Part shown: positions 46,175-55,817 of the stretch, piece after piece
Layout: every line of letters begins with the position of its first letter
How positions within the stretch are numbered: position 1 is the first letter of the stretch
Source of the DNA: Ferruginibacter sp.
GTDB taxonomy: Bacteria; Bacteroidota; Bacteroidia; Chitinophagales; Chitinophagaceae
Assembly: GCA_019638525.1 (NCBI GenBank)
Contig: JAHBTO010000002.1
Span: forward strand, 248,001 to 312,000
Direction of reading: 5' to 3'
Length of the DNA stretch: 64,000 nucleotides
Translations under genes and position numbers: made by a program
The notes under the pieces: model-generated
The model's database searches: none
The model's input: the letters and a program-made list of their open reading frames with translations, nothing else
What the model was told of the DNA's origin: nothing

Positions 46175-47335
46175 ATGACTGGCAATATAGACATGTTAAT
46201 TGAAACAGCAGGTGATGGCTTAAAAAATATAGCACAAAAAGTAAAGAACAACCAAAGAATTACCGATGATGAATGCCTCTTACTTTTTGAAAAAGGAAGT
46301 TTGCCATTTGTAGGAGCTTTAGCAAATTTTATAAGAGAAAAATTGCATGGCGATAACACTTATTTTAATCGCAATTTTCATATTGAACCCACCAATGTTT
46401 GTGTATTCAGTTGCCATTTTTGTTCATACTCCCGTTTATATGCCCATAAAGAAGATGGCTGGGAACTTAGCATTGACCAAATGCTTGATATTGTAAAATC
46501 TTACGATGGTAAACCCATTACCGAAGTGCATATTGTTGGCGGGGTTCATCCAAAAATGAATATGGCTTATTTTATTGAACTGATGCAAAAGATAAAAGCG
46601 CACAGGCCCGGCCTGCATGTTAAAGCCTTTACTGCAGTGGAACTCGATTATATGTTTCGCAAAGCAAAACTTACAGTGGCCGAAGGTATGAAACAACTGC
46701 ACCAAGCCGGTTTAGACAGCCTGCCCGGTGGTGGCGCCGAAATTTTTCACCCCGATATCAGGAAACAAATTTGTGCAGATAAAGTTGATGCAGATGGTTG
46801 GCTTGCCATTCATGAAGCAGCGCATAATTTGGGATTACATACCAACGCCACCATGCTTTATGGCCATATCGAAAAATATGAACACCGTATTGATCACATG
46901 CGTCGGTTAAGAGAGCTGCAGGATAAAACCGGTGGCTTCAATACATTCATCCCATTAAAATTCCGTAATGCTAACAACGATATGAGCCATATTCCCGAAT
47001 CTTCTATCACAGAGGATATGAGGTTATATGCAATTGCCAGGATTTACCTTGATAATTTTGCACACCTGAAAGCTTATTGGCCCATGCTTGGCCGCCAAAA
47101 TGCACAACTGAGTTTGTCGTTTGGTGTAAATGATATTGATGGCACTATCGATGACTCCACAAAAATTTACAGCATGGCCGGCAGCGAAGAACAAACACCT
47201 GCCATGAGTACAGCAGAACTTGTTACCTTAATAAAACAGGTGAACCGCAAACCTGTTGAAAGAGACACTTTATATAATGTGGTAAAAGATTACAGTAATG
47301 TTGATTTTAAAACAATTGAAACTGCGCTGAATTAA
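46175..47335 (+). CDS. mqnE: Aminofutalosine synthase (radical SAM)
   Basis: Radical SAM enzyme of 386 residues that joins the enolpyruvyl benzoate from MqnA with SAM-derived adenosyl radical to give aminofutalosine in the futalosine route to menaquinone. The cluster cysteines are C76, C80 and C83 in NVCVFSCHFCSYS. HIVGGVHPKM, VKAFTAVELDYM, GLDSLPGGGAEIF and LHTNATMLYGH are typical of MqnE; the KAFTAVE motif favours MqnE over the related MqnC. No other mqn gene lies in the window. Confidence 0.93.
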   Translation: MTGNIDMLIETAGDGLKNIAQKVKNNQRITDDECLLLFEKGSLPFVGALANFIREKLHGDNTYFNRNFHIEPTNVCVFSCHFCSYSRLYAHKEDGWELSIDQMLDIVKSYDGKPITEVHIVGGVHPKMNMAYFIELMQKIKAHRPGLHVKAFTAVELDYMFRKAKLTVAEGMKQLHQAGLDSLPGGGAEIFHPDIRKQICADKVDADGWLAIHEAAHNLGLHTNATMLYGHIEKYEHRIDHMRRLRELQDKTGGFNTFIPLKFRNANNDMSHIPESSITEDMRLYAIARIYLDNFAHLKAYWPMLGRQNAQLSLSFGVNDIDGTIDDSTKIYSMAGSEEQTPAMSTAELVTLIKQVNRKPVERDTLYNVVKDYSNVDFKTIETALN

Positions 47336-47390
47336 TTCAATTATCTAAATTTCAAAAAAAACTTTTTCCGAAGTAATTATTAATTTTAAA

Positions 47391-47422
47391 AAAAAGATTG
47401 GTTTTAACTGGCCAATCTTTTT
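47391..47422. terminator. Bidirectional terminator between mqnE and a lipoprotein gene
   Basis: AAAAAGATTGG (47391-47401) pairs with CCAATCTTTTT (47412-47422) around a 10-base loop. It lies between convergent genes and offers a U-tract in both directions. Confidence 0.82.
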
Positions 47423-47446
47423 TTCTTTTTAATTATGATGCTTTGA

Positions 47447-48061
47447 TTAGTTTTTAGAAAGCAATTCTCCATTATTATAAATTTCAACAGCTGTTAATAT
47501 TTTTTTAGAAACGGGCGATACTTTAGCATTGCTGTTGAAATACTCAAGCGCTTTTGCATTGTCTTTTAAAATACCTTTCATTACTTCGGTTGAATATGCT
47601 ACTATTGGGCTATTGCTGCCGATTTGTAAAAAATACTCTTCTACCGAATTATTGCCATTATAAAATTTACGACTGTACACATTTAGTTTTCCGGTGGCAA
47701 TACGCCTTGCAAAACCGGGCAGGGCATCCACTGCCACATAACTTGTTTTTGAAGTGGTAAGCGCTTTATCAGATACGGCAAAATATTGGCCATCGTAATA
47801 GCTTTTTATTTCTTTTGAATTTAACACCTGTTTATTATCGGCCAGCAAATGGGGCGTTTTAAAAATACCGGTAATAAGTTTAAGGCTGGCAAATTGTTTT
47901 GTGCTTCCATCTGTAAATTCAACATAACAGGTACCGTTTGTTACTTTGTTATTAACAATCTCGGTACTTTTATCAGATAAGGAATTTTTACTGCCTGCAC
48001 AGGCTTGTAATAAGATTGCTGCACAGCATATTGCTGAAATGAAGGGTATAGTTCTTTTCAT
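47447..48061 (-). CDS. Lipoprotein, function unknown
   Basis: About 204 residues from the ATG at 48061, with a lipoprotein signal ending LLQACAGSKN. The mature part has NGTCYVEFTDGSTKQFASLKLITGIFKTP (shown only to indicate its beta-rich start), then KSYYDGQYFAVSDKALTT, FARRIATGKLNVYSRKFY and VEEYFLQIGSNSPIVAYS. It looks like a periplasmic surface-facing protein of the Chitinophagaceae; I do not recognise a named domain. Alone, with a terminator on its 3' side. Confidence 0.75.
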   Translation of the reverse strand: MKRTIPFISAICCAAILLQACAGSKNSLSDKSTEIVNNKVTNGTCYVEFTDGSTKQFASLKLITGIFKTPHLLADNKQVLNSKEIKSYYDGQYFAVSDKALTTSKTSYVAVDALPGFARRIATGKLNVYSRKFYNGNNSVEEYFLQIGSNSPIVAYSTEVMKGILKDNAKALEYFNSNAKVSPVSKKILTAVEIYNNGELLSKN

Positions 48062-48174
48062 TGGGTATAGGGTTTTGTACATAAACGTGTATGCTACAAC
48101 ATTAGTATATTAAAATAAGTTTATTTTTAATGTTGCAGTTTTTAAAGAAGAACCATACTAAAACCTTGCTGGCT

Positions 48175-48264
48175 TTATTGTTGTACAAAAAGTACAATCA
48201 CTAAAACTAATGCAACAAATAAAAGGGTAAGGCAACTCACTGCCAGGTAAGCAATAGATTTCAT
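48175..48264 (-). CDS. Candidate 29-residue single-span membrane peptide
   Basis: The frame reads MKSIAYLAVSC, then TLLFVALVLVIVLFVQQ and a stop. It has one Lys near the start and then about 24 hydrophobic residues, as in small bacterial membrane peptides. It is in the 416-base gap between two lipoprotein genes. There is no overlap with another gene. Chance cannot be ruled out for so short a frame, but start, stop, charge placement and composition are all plausible. Confidence 0.4.
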   Translation of the reverse strand: MKSIAYLAVSCLTLLFVALVLVIVLFVQQ

Positions 48265-48477
48265 AAGAGGATTTTTAAGGTTTAAGATTCACAAAAAACA
48301 TACCATCATTGCATTTTGTTAGTAATTTATTGTAACATCGTTTATATACTAAGTAAAATTACAACTGGTGTTTTTTCATACCTGTATTATACAAACAAAT
48401 TAATTGTAAAAAAATTGTATGAAGTATAAAATCAATTCTATCAGATAAATTATTACATTGTAGAAAAATTAAATTTT

Positions 48478-48762
48478 ATGACAAAACTTAAAATTGTATT
48501 TCTGGCATTGTCTGTAACATTAATAGCCGTTGTTTCTTGTAAAACAGTAGGTCGTATTGCCGCCAAATACTGGCTCAACAGGGAGATAAAAGAATTTGTA
48601 TCTAACTGTGAAGATAAAACATCGTTTATTGTAGGTAAGGAAAATGCACATAAGTATTGCGATTGCGCTGTTGATATAGTAGCAGAGCAATATCATAATT
48701 ACCAGGATGCAAAAAAATTATCAGTTTCGGCAATTGTAGATTTTATAAACAAATGTAAATAA
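48478..48762 (+). CDS. Small lipoprotein with conserved-looking cysteines, unknown
   Basis: 94 residues with a lipoprotein signal ending VVSCKTVG. The mature part is helical (AAKYWLNREIKEFVSNCEDK) with cysteines at CED, KYCDCAVD and the final NKCK, which may form disulfides in the periplasm. No family is recognised. It is 67 bases upstream of dodecin on the same strand. Confidence 0.68.
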   Translation: MTKLKIVFLALSVTLIAVVSCKTVGRIAAKYWLNREIKEFVSNCEDKTSFIVGKENAHKYCDCAVDIVAEQYHNYQDAKKLSVSAIVDFINKCK

Positions 48763-48829
48763 CATGTTCCTTTTTTGCCGTGCGTACATTTTTTTGTAAC
48801 TTATACTTTTAATCATTAAATCAAAAAAC

Positions 48830-49033
48830 ATGGCAATTGTAAAAGTAATTGAAGTAATAGCTTCATCCACAAAAAGTATTGACGATGCAGTGCAAAATGC
48901 TGTAACCGAATGTTCAAAAACAGTACGAAATATCGATTCGGTATATGTAAAAGATATTAAAGCGCATGTAAAAGACGGCAAAATCAGTTCTTACGGAGTA
49001 ATATGTAAAGTTTCGTTTAGGGTTGATGAATAA
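48830..49033 (+). CDS. Dodecin (flavin-storage protein)
   Basis: 67 residues that match the whole dodecin fold: strand VKVIEVIASSTKSIDDAVQ, helix NAVTECSKTVRNIDSVYV and strands KDIKAHVKDGKISSYGVI and CKVSFRVDE. Dodecins form twelve-subunit shells that bind and protect riboflavin or FMN in the cytoplasm. The residue stacking on flavin in archaeal dodecin (Trp) is here not Trp, as is common in bacteria. A long-stem terminator follows. Confidence 0.93.
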   Translation: MAIVKVIEVIASSTKSIDDAVQNAVTECSKTVRNIDSVYVKDIKAHVKDGKISSYGVICKVSFRVDE

Positions 49034-49049
49034 TTTTAAAGTAAACAAC

Positions 49050-49082
49050 AAAAGAGCCTTTTACATTGTAAAAGGCTCTTTT
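49050..49082. terminator. Bidirectional terminator after dodecin
   Basis: A 15-bp perfect stem: AAAAGAGCCTTTTAC (49050-49064) pairs with GTAAAAGGCTCTTTT (49068-49082) around ATT. It separates dodecin from the convergent gene. Confidence 0.88.
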
Positions 49083-49105
49083 GAATTAATAAACATTTTG
49101 CAGGT

Positions 49106-50026
49106 TTAAATATTTTTTACCACCACATCAATTACTTGTTTTTTATCAGGGCTTTCCCACCTGAACCTTACGGTATATATCCTGGTATTAACGGTTTTTA
49201 ATCTGTAAGGAATTTTAAGCATGTAGTCCACATCATTATTTTCCATTGCCCCTTTCACTTGTTTTAAAAGCATATCAGTTATTTTTATCTCATTTAGATT
49301 ATTATCATAAACCCAAAAGATTTCTTTCCCACTAAAGATACCCGAAATACTTGTGCCTTTAATATTCGATATATCTACACTGGTATAAGCCATTTTAGGA
49401 GCAACCTGAATGGATGTATCCACTGTTATTTTCATGCTCCTGGCCTGTAAACCACAAATGGTTGCTTTAGCCGCATCGGTTGACTTTATATTTTTAACCA
49501 TTTTAGAAACTTGCAATTGTTCGCCCTGCCTGGCAAATGTTACAGGCATTTCCATCCTTAACTGGCTTTTAGCTTTCAAATCGTACAGGCGGATTTGAAC
49601 AAGGCCATTATTATAATTTTTAGTGGCTGCAGCAGGTAGCGTAAATTTAATGCTGAATTTGGTTAAATCTTTTGGCGTAAATCCTGTTGTAATTTTATTT
49701 GCAAGGTTATTGGGTTCAATATACAACAACTCGCCTTTAGGCGATAAAAAGCTAACCTCTGCACCTGCAAAAATAGTTTTTTTACTGTCGGTTGTAAAGC
49801 CCATTGGTTGATGCAATATCAAAACCATCTCCTTGTTTAATGGTATGCGGTTACTAAGTAAATGTGCACCGTCTATCATCACATCAATATCATCTTTTAT
49901 TGAAATGCCTTCGCTAAAATATCTGAGTCCGGTTAAGGGAACTATACCTTTATTTTGAGCAGTAGCAATAGAAGTTATAAATAAACATGTAATAAAAAAG
50001 AATATTTTTTTAAGAAAGGTATTCAT
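49106..50026 (-). CDS. Secreted protein, function unknown
   Basis: About 306 residues from the ATG at 50026, giving MNTFLKKIFFFITCLF and a signal peptide ending SIATAQ; the longer frame adds 18 residues that spoil the signal. The mature protein seems made of beta-sandwich repeats: GLRYFSEGISIKDDIDVMID, VLILHQPMGFTTDSKK, FSIKFTLPAAATKNYNNG and the last segment KTVNTRIYTVRFRWESPDKK. No enzyme motif is seen. It probably lies in the periplasm or outer surface. No obvious operon partner. Confidence 0.72.
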   Translation of the reverse strand: MNTFLKKIFFFITCLFITSIATAQNKGIVPLTGLRYFSEGISIKDDIDVMIDGAHLLSNRIPLNKEMVLILHQPMGFTTDSKKTIFAGAEVSFLSPKGELLYIEPNNLANKITTGFTPKDLTKFSIKFTLPAAATKNYNNGLVQIRLYDLKAKSQLRMEMPVTFARQGEQLQVSKMVKNIKSTDAAKATICGLQARSMKITVDTSIQVAPKMAYTSVDISNIKGTSISGIFSGKEIFWVYDNNLNEIKITDMLLKQVKGAMENNDVDYMLKIPYRLKTVNTRIYTVRFRWESPDKKQVIDVVVKNI

Positions 50027-50179
50027 AACGTTCCTAGATATATTTGTTGAAATAAGGGTACCCTGCATTTTAATTTCCATGCTTAAGTGAACGTTTCTTA
50101 TTTTAATTTATTATAGCAGGAAGTGCTTATTTGTATAAAAAAATTTAAAATTAATTTATGCCACCACGATGAAAAATTA

Positions 50180-51085
50180 TTAATCAAAAACTACCTGGTT
50201 TTTTCGGGCATTAATTTTTGATAATAGTAAACCCGTAATAACCAACAGCACCCCTATCACAGTAAAGATATCAATATTATCCCCCATCCACCATGCTGCA
50301 ATTATAAATCCAAATAAAGGGCAAAGAAATAACCAAAGCCCTGCCCTAACAGGATTAATACTCAATAACCACATCCACAATTGCACTGCAATAATTGAAA
50401 CCGGGATAGCAAGCCATGATGCCGATAGCCAGAATTTAATTGTAAAGTGATTTTGATTGCTTTTATAAAATAATATCATTACAGGCAATAAGAATATACC
50501 GCCTAACAATGTTTGCCATCCATTTATTGTAAGCAACGAAAGGCCATTCCACGATTTGGATGAAAAATATATTGCACCTGCAGAATATGATAGCATACTG
50601 AAAAGTAGTATCAATAGCCCGCTAACCGTTACTGTTGCAGAACCAAATAAAGGCCAGGATGCACAAACAACTCCAATTGTACATATTGATAATGCAATTA
50701 TGATTGGTATTGTTAATTTTTCTTTTAAAAAGAAAACAGATAAAAAGCTAATAAAAACTGGGTTTATAGCAACAGCCAGGGCCCCAATACCAGCAGTTAT
50801 ATTTTGCATGGCAATTACATAACAACCCAGGTATACAGTAATGTTTAAAAAACCATAAAGGGCAATCTGTTTCCATTCGTCTTTTTTGGGCAGCCGTTGT
50901 TTTTTAATACCATGCGCAATAAATAACATGATTGAAGAGGCCAAAGCAAACCTTACTAAAGCAATTACCAACGGCTGAGCTGCAGTAAGGCCTACCTTTG
51001 TAGCTGTTGAAGCAGATGGCCATAATATTGCAAATAATATTCCTGCAAGTAACCACTGCCAATATTTGTTGCCGGTTTTAGCCAT
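50180..51085 (-). CDS. EamA/DMT-family transporter
   Basis: 301 residues with ten predicted membrane helices in two EamA repeats: repeat 1 begins WLLAGILFAILWPSAST and includes LARFALASSIMLFIAH-like helices and FLSVFFLKEKLT, and repeat 2 includes AVQLWMWLLSINPVRAGLW and GDNIDIFTVIGVLLVITGL. Members export amino acids or other metabolites; the substrate here cannot be told. It is 76 bases from the YgjV-like gene on the same strand. Confidence 0.87.
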   Translation of the reverse strand: MAKTGNKYWQWLLAGILFAILWPSASTATKVGLTAAQPLVIALVRFALASSIMLFIAHGIKKQRLPKKDEWKQIALYGFLNITVYLGCYVIAMQNITAGIGALAVAINPVFISFLSVFFLKEKLTIPIIIALSICTIGVVCASWPLFGSATVTVSGLLILLFSMLSYSAGAIYFSSKSWNGLSLLTINGWQTLLGGIFLLPVMILFYKSNQNHFTIKFWLSASWLAIPVSIIAVQLWMWLLSINPVRAGLWLFLCPLFGFIIAAWWMGDNIDIFTVIGVLLVITGLLLSKINARKNQVVFD

Positions 51086-51161
51086 AATAGGTTTACCCTT
51101 TAATAAAATTCTTAATTATAATTCTCAATTTATAGCTAATGATGATTAAATAAAACAGAGT

Positions 51162-51794
51162 TTACAAATATTTTATATAGCAACTGCTGTTATCAAATTC
51201 CTCTTTTTTAAATCCCATCACTTTAATAAATTTTTCATGCTGCGGATTATATACACTTTTGTAAATAATCTTTTTAATACCTCTGGCTTTTAAAAAATCT
51301 TTTCCTTCATCAAATAAAAACCGCCCTACTTTAAAATCCCTGTATTTGGGAATGGTATAATTTATTTGTACAATAGCATTGCCATCAGTATCCACATCAG
51401 CTACAAAAATATTTGCTACCACTATATCCCTTAGTACAACAAATTTTATGCTGTCAGCTTTGTCCGTCATTGTAAAACCCGGGAAATAGGCATTTATATC
51501 AGTAGCATAAAAACTAAGGAACTTTGGTATTAATGCTGCATCTTTTTTAAACTCCACCAGGTCAAACTTCTCTTTTCGGTTATAAATCTTAAAAAGGAAA
51601 TAAATATTAATTGCCAGCAACACACTATTGGTTAATACAATGGGATACGCATTGATGATTACACCATACAAAACAAAGCACAGGCAGCCAAAACTGTTAA
51701 TCCATCTAAACTTTATATCGGTAGTAACCCAAAGTGATACGGCAAGAAAAATAAAAGCCAGGTAACCCGGCAGTTGTATCAGGAATTGCTGCAT
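51162..51794 (-). CDS. YgjV-family inner membrane protein with C-terminal soluble domain
   Basis: 210 residues. The N-terminal half has three helices (LPGYLAFIFLAVSLWV, INSFGCLCFVLYGVIINAYPIV, NSVLLAINIYFLFKIY) as in the YgjV family. A cytoplasmic part of about 130 residues follows (VVLRDIVVANIFVADVDTDG, QINYTIPKYRDFKVGRFLF) with the look of a GNAT-like acetyltransferase fold (GRFLFDEGKDFLKARGIKKI, HEKFIKVMGFKKEE). The fusion is seen in many Bacteroidota; its function is unknown. Confidence 0.78.
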   Translation of the reverse strand: MQQFLIQLPGYLAFIFLAVSLWVTTDIKFRWINSFGCLCFVLYGVIINAYPIVLTNSVLLAINIYFLFKIYNRKEKFDLVEFKKDAALIPKFLSFYATDINAYFPGFTMTDKADSIKFVVLRDIVVANIFVADVDTDGNAIVQINYTIPKYRDFKVGRFLFDEGKDFLKARGIKKIIYKSVYNPQHEKFIKVMGFKKEEFDNSSCYIKYL

Positions 51795-51864
51795 AGAAAT
51801 AATTAATGCTGCAATATAACTCTTTACAAAAAGAATTACCGATACCCTGTTATAGATAAAAAAA

Positions 51865-51884
51865 TACCCGGAAATTTCCGGGTA
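51865..51884 (-). terminator. Terminator after the SnoaL-like gene
   Basis: A perfect 20-base palindrome: TACCCGGAAA joins TTTCCGGGTA, followed on the minus strand by a run of T residues (51864-51858). An A-run on the other side could also make it work on the plus strand. Confidence 0.8.
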
Positions 51885-51905
51885 AAAAAAAGCATGAAAG
51901 CCTGT

Positions 51906-52373
51906 TTAGTTTTTCGAATAATTTTTTGGCAAAAGATTCAACTCATTAAGTAAGCCAGATATAACGCCTTTGCCTTCTTTTACATTCCTAATCTTCATTA
52001 TCTGCTGGCCACGAAGTACTATTTCTACAGTTGAAACGCAGGTATTAAGTTTTCTCCGGGTAGGTTTCATCGGTTTCCAGCCCTTACGCAGCGAAGGTAT
52101 TGTTTTGGAATGTGTGCCGGATATTTTTACATCTGCTTTAAACGATTCACCATCAGTAGTCAGGTTCTCAATTTTAAATTTTACATCGGGCAAGCCTTCT
52201 TTTATACGGCTATAAACATCTAAAAATTCTTTGCCCGATACTGTTCTTTTCAAAATCATTGTTGAAAAATTTCCTGCCAGGCACTCCTCCGCCTGTTTCA
52301 GGTTTTCATTTTCAATGGCATTAAAAAGGTTTTGAATAACATCGTACTCCTGGTAATTCATTACATTCATCAT
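51906..52373 (-). CDS. SnoaL-like / ester cyclase family protein
   Basis: 155 residues with the NTF2-like cone fold: an N-terminal helix pair (YDVIQNLFNAIENENLKQAE), the strand region SGKEFLDVYSRIKEGLPDVK, then FKIENLTTDGESFKADVKIS and a final strand VEIVLRGQQIMKIRNV. The SnoaL-like polyketide-cyclase family matches best, but most bacterial members have unknown substrates. No signal peptide. Flanked by its own terminator. Confidence 0.78.
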   Translation of the reverse strand: MMNVMNYQEYDVIQNLFNAIENENLKQAEECLAGNFSTMILKRTVSGKEFLDVYSRIKEGLPDVKFKIENLTTDGESFKADVKISGTHSKTIPSLRKGWKPMKPTRRKLNTCVSTVEIVLRGQQIMKIRNVKEGKGVISGLLNELNLLPKNYSKN

Positions 52374-52483
52374 ATCTCTTGTATTTAATTAAAGAAATGG
52401 GACAACAACCCCGGTATCCTTAATAATACAAAAAAATTACCGGTTTTCCAAAAAGCAGTACAGCATTGTCTTTAACTTAAATA

Positions 52484-53467
52484 TTATTTTGAATGTTTTT
52501 TTGAAATTATAAAAACAGCCGGCACAGGACGCTCGCCGCTTTTACCACTTGGTGTAATGGTTTCTTTACCGTTAACCAGCATACAACTGCTTCCTCCACC
52601 ATCTAAATTCATTGCTTCTACGCAACCAATATCAATTAACATTTTTGCCTGCTGCTCTAATGTAGCGCCCTCTGCAACTCCCGGAAACCTACCCTGTATG
52701 GCTAAAATAATAAGATAGCCATCGGCAGTATACCCCATACAGGTACGTGGATGCTTATCATGTATTGCTTTGCCGGTGAACTTCAATTCTTCTTCATTGG
52801 TTATTTTTATTTTTCCATCCTGTACCAACACAGGGCCACCGCCAATTGCTGTTTGCTTTTTCCAAAATAAAGCATGGTTGCTTAATGATTGCAACGAAAA
52901 TATTTTTGATGAATCTTTTTTTGCTGCCAGCGGCTGTTGCAAAGCATAAGGATAACGGGCTGTTGAATCGGCATACACCCAGGCTACATCTGCTTTTCTT
53001 TTCTTATCAATACCCAATACACTGCCTAATGGATGTTTGTACAGTAAAGTGTCTTTTCCTTTTAAGGCAATAGTATGCACATTATACGAAACTATTTTAC
53101 CCTCTTTTATCACCATATTCAAATTCTGGTTCTTATCAAAATTGAAAAAAGTACAATTAACTACAACTAATGGCTTTTCATTTTTTTCGTAAAACTGTAA
53201 AGGCGTCATTCTTCTGCCAAGCGTGGTATCGGCTGTAAAATCAAGCTTTTTATCTTTTAGTTTAGCTTTTACATAAAAAGCAATAAATGGTTTTCCATCT
53301 AACGAATCGGTGGTTTTAAAAACCTGAACCGATGCTGGTAATGGTGCATAATCTTTACTTACGTTCATCCATCTTAACTGGGCAACAGCATGCAGGGGAA
53401 TAAAAAAACAAACAGCCGGTAATATGCCGGCTGCTAAAAGTATCCTGTTTAATTTATTACAGTACAT
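52484..53467 (-). CDS. Phosphodiester glycosidase family protein (NAGPA/DUF2233)
   Basis: 327 residues with a signal peptide (ends FIPLHAVAQ). The phosphodiester glycosidase domain is shown by VVVNCTFFNFDKNQNLNMV, AIGGGPVLVQDGKIK, HPRTCMGYTADGYLIILA and the family signature EAMNLDGGGSSCMLVNG near 290-306. The family includes the human uncovering enzyme that removes GlcNAc from mannose-6-phosphate diesters and phage or bacterial proteins that act on cell-wall diesters. The natural substrate here is unknown. It is 33 bases after lipA. Confidence 0.88.
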   Translation of the reverse strand: MYCNKLNRILLAAGILPAVCFFIPLHAVAQLRWMNVSKDYAPLPASVQVFKTTDSLDGKPFIAFYVKAKLKDKKLDFTADTTLGRRMTPLQFYEKNEKPLVVVNCTFFNFDKNQNLNMVIKEGKIVSYNVHTIALKGKDTLLYKHPLGSVLGIDKKRKADVAWVYADSTARYPYALQQPLAAKKDSSKIFSLQSLSNHALFWKKQTAIGGGPVLVQDGKIKITNEEELKFTGKAIHDKHPRTCMGYTADGYLIILAIQGRFPGVAEGATLEQQAKMLIDIGCVEAMNLDGGGSSCMLVNGKETITPSGKSGERPVPAVFIISKKHSK

Positions 53468-53500
53468 TAATGCAATTTTATGCTGGATGAAAGTATTGAT

Positions 53501-54421
53501 TTATTTATTTTTTTCTGCCAGCCATTTCGCTCTGCCATAACCAGGTATTACATGTTTTTCGCTATGGTACGATGAACGGACCAAGGGGCCGCTTTCAACA
53601 TAATCCAAACCTAGTTCATAACCAATTTCTTTAAACTCGGCAAATTCATCAGGATGCACAAAACGGGCAACGGGTAAGTGTTTTTTTGTAGGCTGCAGGT
53701 ATTGGCCAATGGTTACCACATCCACATCATTTGCCTTCAGGTCTTTCAGTGTTTGTATTACTTCTTCTTTTTTCTCGCCCAGGCCCAGCATAATACCACT
53801 TTTTGTACGCATGCCACCTTCTTTAAGTATGCGTAATGTTTGCATGCTTTGCCAATATTTTGCCTGTATGCGTACCTGTCGTGTAAGGCGCTCAGTTGTT
53901 TCAATATTATGGCTCACTACTTCGGGTGCTGCATCAATAATCCTTTGTATATTTTCACGGTTGGCTTTAAAATCGGGTATCAGGGTTTCTAAAGTTGTTG
54001 TAGGATTTAATGCTTTAACAGCTTTTATTGTATTATGCCATATAATACTACCACCGTCTTTAAGTTCATCCCTGTCAACCGATGTAATTACTGCATGTTT
54101 AACCCTCATCAGGTTAATGGCTTCGGCCACACGCTGCGGTTCATCCCAATCTACAGGTAAAGGCCTGCCGGTGGCCACATTACAAAAGCCACAACTTCTT
54201 GTACATATATTGCCAAGAATCATAAAAGTAGCTGTGCCTTCGCCCCAGCATTCGCCCATATTAGGACAATTACCGCTTTCACAAATGGTATGCAGTTTAT
54301 GTGTATCTACCAGGCTGCGTACATGCCGGTATTCTTCTCCTATAGGTAACTTAACTCTTAACCAATTAGGTTTTTTTGGTTTTTGTTCAATTATACCGTC
54401 TATAACGGGTAATTCTGTCAT
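53501..54421 (-). CDS. lipA: Lipoyl synthase
   Basis: Radical SAM enzyme of 306 residues that inserts two sulfurs into octanoyl groups on lipoyl domains. The auxiliary cluster cysteines are C47, C52 and C58 ([13 protein letters not shown]); the radical SAM cysteines are C73, C77 and C80 (CTRSCGFC); a conserved C-terminal RSSYHSE provides the serine ligand. No lipB or H-protein gene lies beside it. The order with the glycosidase gene downstream is probably chance. Confidence 0.97.
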   Translation of the reverse strand: MTELPVIDGIIEQKPKKPNWLRVKLPIGEEYRHVRSLVDTHKLHTICESGNCPNMGECWGEGTATFMILGNICTRSCGFCNVATGRPLPVDWDEPQRVAEAINLMRVKHAVITSVDRDELKDGGSIIWHNTIKAVKALNPTTTLETLIPDFKANRENIQRIIDAAPEVVSHNIETTERLTRQVRIQAKYWQSMQTLRILKEGGMRTKSGIMLGLGEKKEEVIQTLKDLKANDVDVVTIGQYLQPTKKHLPVARFVHPDEFAEFKEIGYELGLDYVESGPLVRSSYHSEKHVIPGYGRAKWLAEKNK

Positions 54422-54453
54422 GCTTACTATTATATCTGCTTTTAAATAAAATC

Positions 54454-55251
54454 TTATTTTCTTTTGCCAAACAAAATGGAGAAATATGCGCCAAAGAAAA
54501 ACTGGTTTTCTTTGTTACCAATCATTTGGGGAATTTTTTTTGAATAAAACTCTGCAAAGGTACCCACTTCTATTGCACTTACCAATTCATTAAACCTTCC
54601 ATAATCGAAACGTACTGCAGGCTTTACATACAGGCCCGGAGTCATTTTTAGATGATTCCATCCTTTACCAAGGCCGGGCCCCGATGGATTTCGACCAATG
54701 GGATTGGCAAAAATTGCACTATCGGGCGAATCGTAACGGATAAACCTGCGTCCGTTGTTATCATCAATTTCAAATTCATAAGCACGCAATACACCGAGTG
54801 TAATACCGCCACCAAAATTGGCCGTTACGCTTACTCCATTCTTATTGCTTTTATTACCCAGCAGGAATTGTTTTTGTACACCCAATTTTACAGGGTAAAA
54901 GAAATTTATTTTACCCAGTATAAATGGCGCCGAGGCCACATAGGGGCTGTTTTGCTTTTCTTCTTTATGGTGCTTGCGTTCGGAAATTTCTATTTGAAAA
55001 AGCGTGCTGCTTTTTACCGATTTTGAATATCCTTTTTCAAACGTAATACCATATCCATCTGTAATCAATTTTACGCCAAATGCAAAATGTTTACGATAAG
55101 CTATTACACCCTCTTCCTCGGCTTTTATTAATGCATTTATCTTTGCACGCTTTTCTTCTTTACGTAATTGCTTTTTTGATTTACCTGTTTGCTGGGCATA
55201 TCCAAAAACTGAAAAGGCTATAGCCGCCACAAAAAATAATATTCTTTTCAT
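54454..55251 (-). CDS. Secreted outer-membrane-like protein, function unknown
   Basis: 265 residues with a signal peptide (ends FGYAQQ) and a charged Lys/Glu helix ([20 protein letters not shown]). The rest alternates in a beta-barrel manner: [73 protein letters not shown] and the C-terminal strand [16 protein letters not shown] small outer membrane barrel is likely. It precedes lipA by 32 bases on the same strand. Confidence 0.75.
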   Translation of the reverse strand: MKRILFFVAAIAFSVFGYAQQTGKSKKQLRKEEKRAKINALIKAEEEGVIAYRKHFAFGVKLITDGYGITFEKGYSKSVKSSTLFQIEISERKHHKEEKQNSPYVASAPFILGKINFFYPVKLGVQKQFLLGNKSNKNGVSVTANFGGGITLGVLRAYEFEIDDNNGRRFIRYDSPDSAIFANPIGRNPSGPGLGKGWNHLKMTPGLYVKPAVRFDYGRFNELVSAIEVGTFAEFYSKKIPQMIGNKENQFFFGAYFSILFGKRK

Positions 55252-55364
55252 GAAAGTTTTTTACTGAAGTAAATTTAAGGCAAAAATACCATCTGCTGTT
55301 TAAAGATGATACATTTGTAACCCGAACTGCTGCATTATTTATTGATAACAAAAAAAATTAACAA

Positions 55365-55769
55365 ATGACTGCATCTATTATTTATACAGGTAACCTGCGA
55401 TGCCAATGCACACATAACCAAAGTGGCACAGTGATTGAAACCGATGCCCCTACAGATAACAGGGGTAAGGGAGAAAAGTTTAGCCCAACCGATACACTTT
55501 GTGTGGCTTTAGCAACATGCATCATCACCACTATGGGCATTAAGGCAACCGATATGGGTATTGAACTGGCAGGCACTTCTATTGCTGTAACCAAACACAT
55601 GCTGAGCGATCCAAGGCGAGTGGGAAAAGTTGATGTTATCCTTACTTTCCCCGCTACCTTACAATTAGAAGATAAAGACCGCATGATTTTACAAAGAACC
55701 GGTGATAATTGCCCGGTAGCAAAAAGCCTGCATCCCGATATGCAATTGAACATTGTTTATAACTGGTAA
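55365..55769 (+). CDS. OsmC/Ohr-family protein
   Basis: 134 residues, cytoplasmic, of the OsmC peroxidase family. The two redox cysteines are in place: one in LCVALATCIITTMG (near 45-58) and one in GDNCPVAKSL (near 118-127). PTDTLCVALATC replaces the classical GPTPxELLLAALGSC. Members reduce organic hydroperoxides through lipoyl or thiol partners, although OsmC rather than Ohr type cannot be settled by eye. It is divergent from the barrel-like gene. Confidence 0.9.
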   Translation: MTASIIYTGNLRCQCTHNQSGTVIETDAPTDNRGKGEKFSPTDTLCVALATCIITTMGIKATDMGIELAGTSIAVTKHMLSDPRRVGKVDVILTFPATLQLEDKDRMILQRTGDNCPVAKSLHPDMQLNIVYNW

Positions 55770-55817
55770 TGCCCTCGTGGTTCTTTCATATAATCATTAC
55801 ATCATTTAAAGTGTGGG

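Noticed and set aside
53709-54449. Long rightward frame of 246 residues opposite lipA
   Set aside because: It is antisense to a fully recognisable lipoyl synthase; its composition (Ser/Ile/Val-rich) is that of a shadow frame.
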